A DNA stretch of 64,000 nucleotides from Micromonospora yangpuensis (GTDB lineage Bacteria; Actinomycetota; Actinomycetes; Mycobacteriales; Micromonosporaceae): assembly GCF_900091615.1 (NCBI RefSeq), contig NZ_FMIA01000002.1, positions 3,348,001 to 3,412,000 on the forward strand. Direction: 5' to 3'. The translations under genes and the position numbers were made by a program. Below, piece by piece: positions 9,948-19,179 of the stretch (position 1 is its first letter; the number at the start of each line of letters is the position of its first letter). Below the pieces are notes generated by a model. The model did no database searches and was not told the origin of the DNA. It saw nothing but the letters and a program-made list of their open reading frames with translations.

Positions 9948-11666
9948 TCAGCCCTTCGTGATCACCTCGTCGGTGGCCAGGCTCGACGTGCGCTGCTGGA
10001 TCAGTGTCCGCAGCCGCGTCGAGTCCGTGTCGACCGACGCGCCGTCCGAGCTGTCCACACCGGTCAACACCCGGGTCAGCTCGTCCAGGGCGGTCGACGC
10101 CGCCCCGTCGGCGTAGATCTGCTGGTACAGCTCCCGGTAGGCCGACTCGTAGACCTCGGTGAACGCGTCACTGGCCAGGAACCGCTCCTTGAGCTTGTGC
10201 CCTCCGCCGAAGCCCCCACCAGGGGCCCGGCCGTCCTCGGCATCCGCGCCTCCGCCGGGCGGCTGCATCCCCTCGGGCAGCTCCGGCATCCCGCCGGGTA
10301 CCTGTCCGCCGTCGGGCATCCCGCCGGGTACCTGTCCGCCGTCGGGTGCCGCGCCGCCGCGGAACATGTTCCGCATGCTGCCCTGCTCGTGCGGGCCCTG
10401 GTCGGCGTTACCGCTGAAGGTCAGGTTGTAGTCCCAGCCGACCACCGTGAACTTCCTGGCCGACAGGTCGTACCAGAGGTAGTAGTTGCGACCCGGGCCC
10501 GACATGTCGTCGAAGTTGAGCAGCAGGTTCTGCAGCGCCACGTACCGGGCGAAGGACTCCACGTCGATCCGGTCGGCCAACCCCGCGTCGAACTCCTCGT
10601 CGCTGCTGTTGTCGACCCACCTGATCAGGTCGATGACGGGTTGCAGGTCCTGGCTGCCCAGCTTGGTGACCTGCTTGAAGTCGTCCTGGTAGTCGATCGG
10701 ATCGTCGCCCTGGTCGGTGAACTGCCCGGTGGCCAGCGACTTGTACAGCACCCCCGAGCCGTCGATGTCCTCGGCGAAGGCACCGTCCGGGTTCTGGATC
10801 ACCAGCCGGGCCGTCGCCGGCCGGTCGTTGACCACGAAACTGGAGTACGCGTACCGGGGGGCGATCTCGCCGAGGTCGGCCAACAGGTCGAGGGTGACCG
10901 CCTCGTTGAGCACGGTGGATCCACCGCCCATCCCGCCGACCCGTACCGCGATCTCCCGGTGCCCCTGGTAGCGGAGGCCCTCGACGAACTCGTCGAACCG
11001 GATCAGCCACGGCAGCGTCTCCGGCTCCTCGGCCTTCAGGCTGGTCATGGTGAAACCACCTCCGGCCCGGTTGCCCCACCCGCCGTTGTCCTCGGTCGTG
11101 TCGCCCTGGGGGGCGCCGCCTTCGGGCGCGCGACCGCCTTCTGCAGCACCGCCTTCGGGCGCGCGACCGCCGCGGGCGCGACCTTCGGCTGCGCCGTCGC
11201 CGGGAGGGCCGCCGTCGGCCGCACCGCCGGGGCGGTCACCGGAGCGGCCGATCGACTCGCCGTCGCGGGTCAGGCCACGCAGGGTGGAGTTGCCCTTGAG
11301 CCGTACGCCCACGCTGGAGATCGTGGTGCCGTCGATGGTCACGTCGGCCTCGACGTAGTCCTTCTCGCCCTCCTGGTGGAAGGTGTCCAGCATCCGCTGG
11401 TAGTCGGCGTCCCGGAAGGTCACCGTGATCTCGTGGGCGACGGTCGCATCGAACAGGTCCCGGGTGCCCGCGATGTTCTGGGTCACCACGTCACCCTCGC
11501 CGTCGCTGCTGCTGGTCACGTAGGGCTGCACCCGCACCGTGCTGAACACCACCGCCACGACGGCGAGGAACGCGACGCAGCCGGCCAGCAGTTTCCAGTA
11601 GTGGCGCAGCCGGACCGGAATCCGGTGCCGCAGCCGACGACGGGGCGGGGCAACGGCTGCGCCCAT
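9948..11666 (-). CDS. cotH: CotH-family protein kinase-like protein, membrane-anchored
   Basis: 572 residues from ATG 11666, which overlaps the stop of the upstream DUF4956 gene by one base. A basic N-terminus and one transmembrane helix (about residues 28-46) put the rest outside the cell. The CotH fold follows: VTIDGTTISSVGVRLKGNSTLRG, the long FVEGLRYQG and YAYSSFVVND segments, and the active-site-like NLLLNFDDMSGPGRNYYLWYD and VVGWDYNLTF with the Asp pair typical of CotH atypical kinases. Two low-complexity inserts are present: a Gly/Ala/Glu/Pro-rich one near residues 140-185 and a Gly/Pro/Met one near 440-480, the latter containing an exact 30-bp duplication (10291-10350). It is last of a three-gene operon with DUF4956 and VTC-domain genes. 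Confidence 0.88.
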   Translation of the reverse strand: MGAAVAPPRRRLRHRIPVRLRHYWKLLAGCVAFLAVVAVVFSTVRVQPYVTSSSDGEGDVVTQNIAGTRDLFDATVAHEITVTFRDADYQRMLDTFHQEGEKDYVEADVTIDGTTISSVGVRLKGNSTLRGLTRDGESIGRSGDRPGGAADGGPPGDGAAEGRARGGRAPEGGAAEGGRAPEGGAPQGDTTEDNGGWGNRAGGGFTMTSLKAEEPETLPWLIRFDEFVEGLRYQGHREIAVRVGGMGGGSTVLNEAVTLDLLADLGEIAPRYAYSSFVVNDRPATARLVIQNPDGAFAEDIDGSGVLYKSLATGQFTDQGDDPIDYQDDFKQVTKLGSQDLQPVIDLIRWVDNSSDEEFDAGLADRIDVESFARYVALQNLLLNFDDMSGPGRNYYLWYDLSARKFTVVGWDYNLTFSGNADQGPHEQGSMRNMFRGGAAPDGGQVPGGMPDGGQVPGGMPELPEGMQPPGGGADAEDGRAPGGGFGGGHKLKERFLASDAFTEVYESAYRELYQQIYADGAASTALDELTRVLTGVDSSDGASVDTDSTRLRTLIQQRTSSLATDEVITKG

Positions 11667-12343
11667 CACAGGTCCGTCTGGTCGTAGCCGGTCAGGACGG
11701 TGACCCGCTGGCCGGAGGTACGCTCACTCAGCGCCGAGATCAGCTCACCCGGCTCGTGGCCCTTCTTCAGCCGTACCGTGTACATGATCTCGGTGAGCGC
11801 CCCGCCCCGGATCGTCTCCATGCTGACCAGCTCGAACTCGCTGGTGAAGCGGATCAGCACGTCCTTGATCGCCTCGGTGTGGTTGCCGTCCGGGGGCACC
11901 TGGACCTTGACGACCTGGCGCTGCACGTTGCTGGCGAACCAGTTGAACCGGTACATCACCAGGATGATCAGGCTGATCGCGACCGCGGCGACGATGGCCA
12001 GGCTGTAGAAGCGGGTGCCGCAGGCCATGCCGACGCCCATCACCAGGAAGATGAAGCCGACGTCGCGGGTTTCCTTGATCGCGTTGCGGAAGCGCACCAC
12101 CGACAACGCGCCGACCAGGGCGAACGCCCGGGCGATGTTCGAGCCGACCACCAGCATGATCAGGGCGATGAGCATGCCGAGGATGACCAGCGTCTGCACG
12201 TAGGACTGGCTGTACGACACGTTGCGGTGGGTGAACCGGTAGATGTATCCGATCATCGTGCTGAGCAGGAAGGAGAGCGACAACGCGACGGCGATGTCGG
12301 CCATGCTGAAGGTGCCGGACAGGTCCTGGAAGGTGAAGTCCAC
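11666..12343 (-). CDS. DUF4956 membrane protein
   Basis: 225 residues with four to five hydrophobic helices in the first 130 residues (ALSLSFLLSTMIGYIY, TLVILGMLIALIMLVVG, VGFIFLVMGVGMACG, LAIVAAVAISLIILVMY). A cytoplasmic ACT-like domain of about 80 residues follows (VKVQVPPDGNHTEAIKDVL ... RVTVLTGYD). The motif RAFALVGALSVVRFRNAIKETRD between helices is the DUF4956 signature. It is regularly coded between a VTC-domain polyphosphate polymerase-like gene and a cotH gene, exactly as here; the joint function is not established. It overlaps cotH by one base and follows the VTC gene by six. Confidence 0.88.
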   Translation of the reverse strand: MDFTFQDLSGTFSMADIAVALSLSFLLSTMIGYIYRFTHRNVSYSQSYVQTLVILGMLIALIMLVVGSNIARAFALVGALSVVRFRNAIKETRDVGFIFLVMGVGMACGTRFYSLAIVAAVAISLIILVMYRFNWFASNVQRQVVKVQVPPDGNHTEAIKDVLIRFTSEFELVSMETIRGGALTEIMYTVRLKKGHEPGELISALSERTSGQRVTVLTGYDQTDL

Positions 12344-12349
12344 GGTGGA

Positions 12350-13261
12350 TCAGGCCTCGTTTCGGATAGGGCTCGGCGACAGGCCGGCGGCGGGGTCGTC
12401 GTCGACGACGTGGAAGACCGAACGGGGGGCGCGGCCGAAGGCCTCCACGCTCTGGCAGTACTTGGACATCCGGACCACCGACATGTTCGACCGGGCGGCG
12501 AGGTCGGTCAGCCAGTACGGCACCCGCTCGTTGGCCTTGATCTCCACGACCGCGCGGGTGGCCGGCACGATCAGCCGGTTCTCGGCGTCGGCGCCCAGGT
12601 GGAAGTCCCGGTCCCGGCCCCGGACCCGGTGGTCCAGGGTGACCCGCAGGCCCACGTCGGCGTCGCGGCCGACGAACGCCTCCCGCTGGTAGCCGGTCAT
12701 CGCGACCGGTCGCAGGTCCAGCCCGCTCACCAGCTCGAGCACCTCGGAGACGAAGCCGCGCTGGGACTCGTCGTGCTCGATCATCCGGCGGCCGTCGCAG
12801 AGCTCCCGGGCCAGCCGGTAGGGCAGGGCCACCCGTCGTTTCTGGGTGACCCGGTTGACCCGCTGCTTGATCTCGACGTAGACGGTGCTGTCGTCGGTGA
12901 TGCCGAAGCGGTCGCCGTAGTGCCGTACCCGCAGCTTGCGACGGAACTTCAGCCCCTCGATCTTCTCCCAGTAGAAGCGCAGCTGCGGGGTGTCGTAGTA
13001 GAGGCTCCAGACCCCGTACCCGCCGGTGCCACCGTGCTGGTCGCCGTCCATCCGGCCGGCCAGCACCTCGCGCAACGCCGGCACGTCGACGCTGGGCACC
13101 AGGTACTTGATCTCGTACCGGTTGAAGGAGTGCAACCGGCTCGGCGCGCGCAGGGCGTGGCCGGCCCGGTCGGTGCCGGCCGTCGGGGGGCCACCGGACG
13201 ACCGCGGTGGTCGGTCCGCAGCGGCGACCGGTACGGGAGGTGGGCGAAGCGGAAGGGGCAT
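12350..13261 (-). CDS. VTC-domain (polyphosphate polymerase-like) protein
   Basis: 303 residues from ATG 13261. After a 40-residue Pro/Arg-rich lead the VTC/CYTH-type tunnel fold is evident: FNRYEIKYLVP, SLYYDTPQLRFYWEK, KFRRKLRVRHYG, VYVEIKQRVNRVTQKRR, AVVEIKANERVPYWL. The alternating Glu-x-Lys and Arg/Lys pairs are the residues that bind polyphosphate and metal in yeast Vtc4. It is the first gene of the minus-strand trio with DUF4956 and CotH. Catalysis (polyphosphate synthesis from ATP) is inferred from the family. Divergent from mrpA across 263 bases. Confidence 0.85.
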   Translation of the reverse strand: MPLPLRPPPVPVAAADRPPRSSGGPPTAGTDRAGHALRAPSRLHSFNRYEIKYLVPSVDVPALREVLAGRMDGDQHGGTGGYGVWSLYYDTPQLRFYWEKIEGLKFRRKLRVRHYGDRFGITDDSTVYVEIKQRVNRVTQKRRVALPYRLARELCDGRRMIEHDESQRGFVSEVLELVSGLDLRPVAMTGYQREAFVGRDADVGLRVTLDHRVRGRDRDFHLGADAENRLIVPATRAVVEIKANERVPYWLTDLAARSNMSVVRMSKYCQSVEAFGRAPRSVFHVVDDDPAAGLSPSPIRNEA

Positions 13262-13524
13262 GGTGTCGCGCCGATCTCGGAGGTGGACGAGGTCAGGCGA
13301 CAAGCCAATCCGTGTTGTCTGTGTGCCGGATGTGGACAACTTATGAATACGGGGTGAGCCGTCGGTGGACGTCGACCTCCGGCCGGTGCCGGCGAGGGTC
13401 CGGTGACCAGACGATCTTGTGACATGTGTCCCCACTTCGCCGATGAGCAGGGTCACGAGCTGTGCAGTTAACCGGGTACCCCGGTAGGGTAGGTGGACCG
13501 TCTGTTGATCTCTGGGGAGGTTGT
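13262..13524. promoter_or_regulatory. divergent intergenic region, VTC gene / mrpA
   Basis: 263 bases that must hold promoters for both operons. Near mrpA there is an inverted repeat ACCGGG-TAC-CCCGGT (13473-13487), followed by a TAGGGT box and a GGGGAGG ribosome site just before GTG 13525. No strong TTGACA/TATAAT pair could be picked out, and no further gene is visible. Confidence 0.35.
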
Positions 13525-16356
13525 GTGCTGGTCCTGGTGGCGGTCCATGCGCTCGCAGCCGTGGTCGCCCCGGCGCTGGTGCGCAGGTGGGGACCGCGGG
13601 CGCTGTACCTGGTGGCATTGCCCCCGGCCGTGACCCTGGGGTGGGCGTTGACCCACACCGCCCAGGTCCGCGGCGGGGACCCGGTGGTCGAGACGGTGCC
13701 CTGGGTGCCGCAGCTCGGTCTGGAGATCGCCCTGCGGATGGGCACCCTGAGCTGGCTGATGGTGCTGCTCGTCGGCGGCGTCGGCGCGCTGGTGCTGGCC
13801 TACAGCGCCCGGTACTTCTCCGCCGGCGACCCGGGGCTGGGACGCTTCGCCGCGGTCTTCGTCGCCTTCGGTGGAGCGATGCTCGGCCTGGTGGTCTCCG
13901 ACGACCTGCTGCTGCTCTACGTCTTCTGGGAGTTGACCACCGTCTTCTCCTATCTGCTGATCGGGTACGACCCGGCCAAGCGCTCCGCTCGCCGGGCCGC
14001 CATGCAGGCGCTGCTGGTCACCACCCTCGGCGGTCTGGCGATGCTCGCCGGGTTCATCATGCTCGGCCAGCACGCCGGCACCTACCGGTGGTCCGAGGTC
14101 GCCCAGAACCTCCCCGACGGCGGCTACCTCGCCGTCGCCCTGGTTCTGGTGCTGCTCGGCGCGCTCAGCAAGTCGGCCATCTTCCCGTTCAGCTTCTGGT
14201 TGCCGGGGGCGATGGCCGCGCCCACCCCGGTCAGCGCCTACCTGCACGCCGCCGCCATGGTCAAGGCCGGGGTCTTCCTGGTCGCCCTGATGGGACCGGC
14301 GGTCGCCGGAGTCGCCTCGTGGCGCACGATGCTGCTGGTCGGCGGCCTGATCACCATGTTCCTCGGCGCCTGGGCGGCACTGCGGCAGGTCGACCTCAAG
14401 CTGCTGCTGGCCTACGGCACGGTCAGCCAACTCGGTCTGCTGATGGTGGTGCTCGGTGCCGGCACCCGGGACACCGCGCTGGCCGGCGTGGCGATGGTCC
14501 TGGCCCACGCGCTGTTCAAGGCCACCCTCTTCCTCGTGGTCGGGATCGTCGACCACGTCACCGGCACCCGCGACCTGCGCGAGCTCAGTGGCCTCGGCCG
14601 TCGGCTACCCGCCCTGGCGGTGGTGGCCACGCTGGCGGCCGCCTCGATGGGCGGTCTGCCGCCGATGGCGGGTTTCGTGGCCAAGGAGGCGGCCTTCGAA
14701 GGCTTCCTGCACGGCAGCGGAGCCGACCGGATCGTACTGGTGGGCCTGGTCCTCGGCTCGGCGCTGACCGTGGCGTACACGTTGCGGTTCCTCTGGGGCG
14801 CCTTCGCCGCGAAGCCCGGCGTCGCGCCGACCGAGCCGGGTCGGCTCGACTGGGCGTTCCTGACCCCACCGGCGTTGCTCGCGGTGGCCGGCCTGGCCAC
14901 CGGGGTGCTCGCGCCCGCGATCGACCAGGTGCTGGCCCCGCACGCCGACCAGTACCCGAGCACGGGTGAGGGCTACCACCTGGCGCTCTGGCACGGGCCC
15001 ACGCTCGCCCTCGGCCTGTCGGTGCTGGCGGTGGCCGGCGGTGCCGGGCTGTTCTACCTGGTCTACCGGTACCGGCTGCACCCCGCGCTGCGGCTGCCCT
15101 TCGACGGCGCCTCGGTCTACCAGCGGGTCAACAGCGGGGTGGACCGCCTGGCGGTGGAGCTGACCGGTGCCACCCAACGTGGTTCGCTGCCGTTCTACCT
15201 CGGTGTGATCCTGGTCGTGCTGGTGGTCCTGCCCGGCGGTGCCCTGCTGGCCGGCAGCCCCTGGCCGACGAACTTCAAGCTCTGGGACACCCCGTTGCAG
15301 GCCGTCGCCGCCGCGGTGATCATCGTCGCGGCGATCTCCGCCGCGCGGGCGCTGCGCCGGCTGACCGCGATGATCCTGGTCGGGGTCGCCGGGTACGGCA
15401 CCGCGCTGCTGTTCATCCTGCACGGCGCGCCGGACCTGGCGCTCACCCAGTTCCTGGTGGAGACCGTCACCATCGCCATGTTCGTGCTGGTGCTGCGCCG
15501 ACTGCCGGCGAAGTTCTCCGAGCGTCCGATCCGGGCCAGCCGACGGGGTCGCATCGCGATCGGCGTCGCGGTGGGCGCGGTGACCGCCGGCATGGCCTAC
15601 GTCGCGGCGGCCAGCCGGCAGGCCATTCCCATCTCGGTCGACTTCCCCGGCGAGGCGGTCTCCTACGGCGGCGGTAAGAACGTGGTCAACGTGACCCTGG
15701 TCGACATCCGGGCCTGGGACACCATGGGTGAGATCGCCGTGCTCGTGGTGGCCGCCACCGGGGTGGCCAGCCTGATCTTCCGCCGGACCCGGGAACTCGA
15801 CCAGCGCAAGGGCATCCCGCACGCGCGGGCCGCGGCGGAGTCCGCCGGGCCGCGCTGGCTGCGGACCGGCGCCGGGGGAGACCTGCGCCGCCGGTCGATC
15901 ATCCTGCAGGTGGTCACCCGGCTGCTGTTCCACGCCATCGCGCTCTTCTCGGTCTATCTGCTCTTCTCCGGCCACAACGCCCCGGGTGGCGGGTTCGCCG
16001 CCGGGTTGGTCGCCGGTCTCGCGCTGGCCGTGCGGTACCTCGCCGGCGGGCGCAAGGAGCTGAACGCCGCCGCGCCGGTGGACGCCGGTGCGCTGCTGGG
16101 CGCCGGCCTGTTCATCGCGGTGGGCACCGGCCTGACCGCGCTGCTGCTGGGCGGGGAGTTCCTGCAGACCGCGGTGCTCGACCTCTACGTACCCGTGCTC
16201 GGCAAGGTCCACTTCGTCACGTCGGTCTTCTTCGACGTCGGGGTGTACCTGATCGTGGTCGGGCTGGTGCTGGACATCCTGCGCAGCCTGGGCGCGGAGA
16301 TGGACCGGCAGAGCGAGGCGGAGCAGGCCGACTCACGGACGAAGGAGCTGGTATGA
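13525..16356 (+). CDS. mrpA: Na+/H+ antiporter subunit A (MrpA with fused MrpB domain)
   Basis: 943 residues from GTG 13525, which has a GGGGAGG site 5 bases upstream. The N-terminal two thirds are the NuoL-like proton/sodium channel with about 16 helices and conserved charged positions (FWELTTVFSYLLIGYD, ALSKSAIFPFSFWLPGAM, LKLLLAYGTVSQLG, HALFKATLFLVVGIVDH). The C-terminal 120 residues (VTRLLFHAIALFSVYLLFSGHN APGGGFAAG region) are the MnhB/MrpB domain, so no separate B gene is needed. It is the first gene of an operon with mrpC, D, E, F and G, joined by four-base overlaps. The complex exports Na+ (or K+) in exchange for protons and supports pH and salt tolerance. Confidence 0.95.
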   Translation: MLVLVAVHALAAVVAPALVRRWGPRALYLVALPPAVTLGWALTHTAQVRGGDPVVETVPWVPQLGLEIALRMGTLSWLMVLLVGGVGALVLAYSARYFSAGDPGLGRFAAVFVAFGGAMLGLVVSDDLLLLYVFWELTTVFSYLLIGYDPAKRSARRAAMQALLVTTLGGLAMLAGFIMLGQHAGTYRWSEVAQNLPDGGYLAVALVLVLLGALSKSAIFPFSFWLPGAMAAPTPVSAYLHAAAMVKAGVFLVALMGPAVAGVASWRTMLLVGGLITMFLGAWAALRQVDLKLLLAYGTVSQLGLLMVVLGAGTRDTALAGVAMVLAHALFKATLFLVVGIVDHVTGTRDLRELSGLGRRLPALAVVATLAAASMGGLPPMAGFVAKEAAFEGFLHGSGADRIVLVGLVLGSALTVAYTLRFLWGAFAAKPGVAPTEPGRLDWAFLTPPALLAVAGLATGVLAPAIDQVLAPHADQYPSTGEGYHLALWHGPTLALGLSVLAVAGGAGLFYLVYRYRLHPALRLPFDGASVYQRVNSGVDRLAVELTGATQRGSLPFYLGVILVVLVVLPGGALLAGSPWPTNFKLWDTPLQAVAAAVIIVAAISAARALRRLTAMILVGVAGYGTALLFILHGAPDLALTQFLVETVTIAMFVLVLRRLPAKFSERPIRASRRGRIAIGVAVGAVTAGMAYVAAASRQAIPISVDFPGEAVSYGGGKNVVNVTLVDIRAWDTMGEIAVLVVAATGVASLIFRRTRELDQRKGIPHARAAAESAGPRWLRTGAGGDLRRRSIILQVVTRLLFHAIALFSVYLLFSGHNAPGGGFAAGLVAGLALAVRYLAGGRKELNAAAPVDAGALLGAGLFIAVGTGLTALLLGGEFLQTAVLDLYVPVLGKVHFVTSVFFDVGVYLIVVGLVLDILRSLGAEMDRQSEAEQADSRTKELV

Positions 16357-16862
16357 CCCCGAACCTGACCTACGTCCTCGTGGTCGGTGTGCTCTTCGCC
16401 GCCGGCGTGACCCTGCTGCTGGAACGCAGCCTCACCCGGGTCCTGATGGGCGTCATCCTGCTCGGCAACGGTGCCAACCTGCTGCTGCTCACCGGTGGCC
16501 AGGCCGGCGGGGCACCGATCGTGGGCACCACCCCGGAAGACGAGATGAGCGACCCGCTGCCCCAGGCGATGGTGCTCACCGCCATCGTCATCACCCTCGG
16601 CATGACCGCCTTCCTGCTGGCGCTGGCCTACCGCAGCTGGCACCTGGTCGGCCACGACGAGGTGCAGGACGACGTGGAGGACCGCCGGATCATGGAGCTC
16701 GCCGACCGGGACGAGGGGCCCGGCACCGCCGACGTCGGCGAGAGCGACGAGGACGACCTGGACGTACTCGACCCGATCGGTGACGACAACGACCGGCGGT
16801 CGACCGGCGGCACCGACCGCCCGACGGCAACGGCGACTGGCGACGCCCGGAGGCCCGGATGA
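16353..16862 (+). CDS. mrpC: Na+/H+ antiporter subunit C (NuoK-like)
   Basis: 169 residues; ATGA overlap with mrpA. Three NuoK-like helices (YVLVVGVLFAAGVTLLL, VLMGVILLGNGANLLLL, AMVLTAIVITLGMTAFLLAL) fill the first 100 residues, as in MrpC/MnhC. An unusual acidic hydrophilic tail of about 60 residues (DEVQDDVEDRRIMELADRDE, then DEDDLDVLDPIGDDND) extends it beyond the usual 110-130; its role is unknown but it would lie in the cytoplasm. Essential subunit of the Mrp complex. Confidence 0.93.
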   Translation: MTPNLTYVLVVGVLFAAGVTLLLERSLTRVLMGVILLGNGANLLLLTGGQAGGAPIVGTTPEDEMSDPLPQAMVLTAIVITLGMTAFLLALAYRSWHLVGHDEVQDDVEDRRIMELADRDEGPGTADVGESDEDDLDVLDPIGDDNDRRSTGGTDRPTATATGDARRPG

Positions 16863-18436
16863 CCTACCTCGTTCCCCTGCCGGTGGTGATGCCGCTGCTC
16901 GGTGCGGCCCTCACCCTCCTGCTCGCCGGCCGTCCCCGGGCGCAACGGCTGGTCAGCCTCACCGTGCTCACCGCCACCGTCGCGGTGGCCGCGATGCTGC
17001 TGGTCCAGTCCACGCTCAACGGGCCGCTGGTGGTGGCGGTCGGCGGCTGGGCCGCGCCGCTGGGCATCGTGCTGGTCGCCGACCAACTCGCCGCGCTGAT
17101 GCTTGTCGTCTCCGCCTCGGTGACGCTCTGCGTGCTGATCTACTCGATCGGGCAGGGTATGGCCGACGGCGACGAGGAGACGCCGATGTCGGTCTACCAC
17201 CCCACCTACCTGGTGCTGACCGCCGGAGTCTGCAACGCGTTCCTCTCCGGCGACCTGTTCAACCTTTACGTCGGCTTCGAGATCCTGCTGGTCGCCAGCT
17301 ACGTGCTGCTCACCCTGGGCAGCACCGAGAACCGGATCCGGGCCGGCACCACGTACGTCGTGGTCAGCCTGCTCTCGTCGTTGATCTTCCTGGTCGCGAT
17401 CGGCCTGGTCTACGCCTCGACCGGCACGCTGAACCTCGCCCAACTGGTCGACCGGCTCGACGCACTGCCGGACAACCTACGGCTGGTGCTGCAGGGCATG
17501 CTGCTGCTCGCCTTCGGCATCAAGGCCGCGGTCTTCCCGCTGTCGGCCTGGCTGCCGGACAGCTACCCCACCGCGCCGGCACCGGTCACCGCCGTCTTCG
17601 CCGGCCTGCTGACCAAGGTCGGCGTGTACGCGATCATCCGGACCGAGACGCTGCTCTTCCCGGGTGGGCGCGCCGCCGACCTGCTGCTGGTCGTGGCGCT
17701 GTTGACAATGGTGGTCGGCATTCTCGGCGCGGTCGCCCAGTCCGACATAAAACGGTTGCTGTCCTTCACCCTGATCAGTCACATCGGCTACATGCTCTTC
17801 GGGGTGGGGCTGGCCAGCACCATCGGGCTCTCCGCGGCGATCTTCTACGTGGTCCACCACATCACCATCCAGACCACCCTCTTCCTCGCCGCCGGGCTGG
17901 TCGAGAGACGCGGCGGCAGCACCGCCATGGACCGCCTGGGCGGGCTGGCCCGACTCTCGCCGCTGCTCGGGGTGCTGTTCTTCGTCCCCGCGCTCAACCT
18001 GGCCGGCATCCCACCGTTCTCCGGCTTCCTCGGCAAGGTCGGCCTGATCCAGGCCGGAGTCGCCGACGGCGGCCCGCTGGCCTGGGCGTTGGTCGCCGGT
18101 GGTCTGCTGACCAGCCTGCTCACCCTCTACGCCACCGCCCGGGTGTGGAACCTCGCGTTCTGGCGGGCACCGCACCCGGACATGCCCGGTCCGCAGGACA
18201 CCGTGCACACCAGCCGCTCCGAGGGGGCCATCGAGCCCGACCAGGAGCCGGAGTCGTCGTACTCCGGGGCGATGATGCCCCGGCTGATGGTCGCCCCGAC
18301 CATCGCCCTGGTGGTGCTCGGGCTGGCCTTGACGGTGGTGGCCGGCCCGCTCTTCGAGGTCAGCACCGACGCCGCCGACGACCTGCTGCGGCGCGTACCG
18401 TACGTGGAAGCCGTCTACCCGGGGGGTACGCCGTGA
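16859..18436 (+). CDS. mrpD: Na+/H+ antiporter subunit D (NuoN/NuoM-like)
   Basis: 525 residues; ATGA overlap with mrpC. About 14 membrane helices with the proton-pumping antiporter signatures FNLYVGFEILLVASYVLLTLG, LLAFGIKAAVFPLSAWLPD SYP, KVGVYAIIRTE and SDIKRLLSFTLISHIGYML, including the conserved Glu of helix 5 and the Lys of helix 7. A cytoplasmic loop near residues 440-465 (HTSRSEGAIEPDQEPES) precedes the last helix. Works with MrpA as the second channel subunit. Confidence 0.95.
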   Translation: MTYLVPLPVVMPLLGAALTLLLAGRPRAQRLVSLTVLTATVAVAAMLLVQSTLNGPLVVAVGGWAAPLGIVLVADQLAALMLVVSASVTLCVLIYSIGQGMADGDEETPMSVYHPTYLVLTAGVCNAFLSGDLFNLYVGFEILLVASYVLLTLGSTENRIRAGTTYVVVSLLSSLIFLVAIGLVYASTGTLNLAQLVDRLDALPDNLRLVLQGMLLLAFGIKAAVFPLSAWLPDSYPTAPAPVTAVFAGLLTKVGVYAIIRTETLLFPGGRAADLLLVVALLTMVVGILGAVAQSDIKRLLSFTLISHIGYMLFGVGLASTIGLSAAIFYVVHHITIQTTLFLAAGLVERRGGSTAMDRLGGLARLSPLLGVLFFVPALNLAGIPPFSGFLGKVGLIQAGVADGGPLAWALVAGGLLTSLLTLYATARVWNLAFWRAPHPDMPGPQDTVHTSRSEGAIEPDQEPESSYSGAMMPRLMVAPTIALVVLGLALTVVAGPLFEVSTDAADDLLRRVPYVEAVYPGGTP

Positions 18437-19179
18437 GCCCCGAACCGACCACCGCGCGGGAGCAGATCGACGAGCCGAACCCGCCGCTGACCCCCCGGGA
18501 CAGCCGCCGTAACCGGTTGGTGGCACTCTTCGGGCTGGTCGCCGTCTGGGTGCTGCTCTGGGGCACGCTCAGCTGGGCCAACATCATCGGTGGCCTGGTC
18601 GTCGCACTGGTGGTGCTGGCCGTGTTCCCGCTGCCGCCGGTGAAGTTCTCCGGCCGGATCCGACCGGTACCGCTGCTGCGGTTCTGGCTACGCTTCCTGT
18701 GGGACCTGGTGGTGGCCAGCGTGGAGGTCGCCTGGTTGGCGTTCCGGATCGGGCACACGCCGCAGAGCGCGATCATCGCGGTGCCGCTGCGGGTCAACTC
18801 GGACCTGAACCTCACCCTCACCGCCGAGGCGCTGTCCCTGGTGCCCGGTAGCCTGATCCTCGAGGTCGACCCGAGCACCGGCACCCTCTACGTGCACGTC
18901 ATCAACGTGCGCGACATGGACGAGGTGGAACGGTTCCGCCGCAGCGTCCTGGAGCTGGAGGCCCGGATCGTCGCCGCCGTCGGCTCGCCGGAGGAGCAAC
19001 GTCTGCTGGCGCTGCCACCCCCACCCCTCGCCCCGGCGTCCGCCGCGGATCCCTCCGCCGTCGACGCCGCCGGTGCCGAGCGCACCGGTGCGGGTCCCGC
19101 TGGTGCGGACTCCGCCGACGCCGATTCCTCCGATGCTGATGTTTCCGCCCCCGCCGATGCGGAAGGAGCCCCCAGATGA
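18433..19179 (+). CDS. mrpE: Na+/H+ antiporter subunit E
   Basis: 248 residues from GTG 18433 (GTGA overlap with mrpD). After a 30-residue hydrophilic lead there are two adjacent helices (LVALFGLVAVWVLLWGTLSW, NIIGGLVVALVVLAVFPL). The MrpE core follows: RFWLRFLWDLVVASVEVAWLAF, PQSAIIAVPLRVNSDL, LSLVPGSLILEVDPSTGTLYVHVI. The final 60 residues are Ala/Asp/Ser-rich low complexity and not conserved. Fourth gene of the mrp operon; the next gene, mrpF, overlaps by ATGA. Confidence 0.93.
   Translation: MSPEPTTAREQIDEPNPPLTPRDSRRNRLVALFGLVAVWVLLWGTLSWANIIGGLVVALVVLAVFPLPPVKFSGRIRPVPLLRFWLRFLWDLVVASVEVAWLAFRIGHTPQSAIIAVPLRVNSDLNLTLTAEALSLVPGSLILEVDPSTGTLYVHVINVRDMDEVERFRRSVLELEARIVAAVGSPEEQRLLALPPPPLAPASAADPSAVDAAGAERTGAGPAGADSADADSSDADVSAPADAEGAPR

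Noticed and set aside
16780..18432. Upstream extension of the mrpE frame, about 550 codons
   Set aside because: It runs through mrpC and mrpD in another frame. The GTG at 18433 with GTGA overlap gives a normal MrpE.
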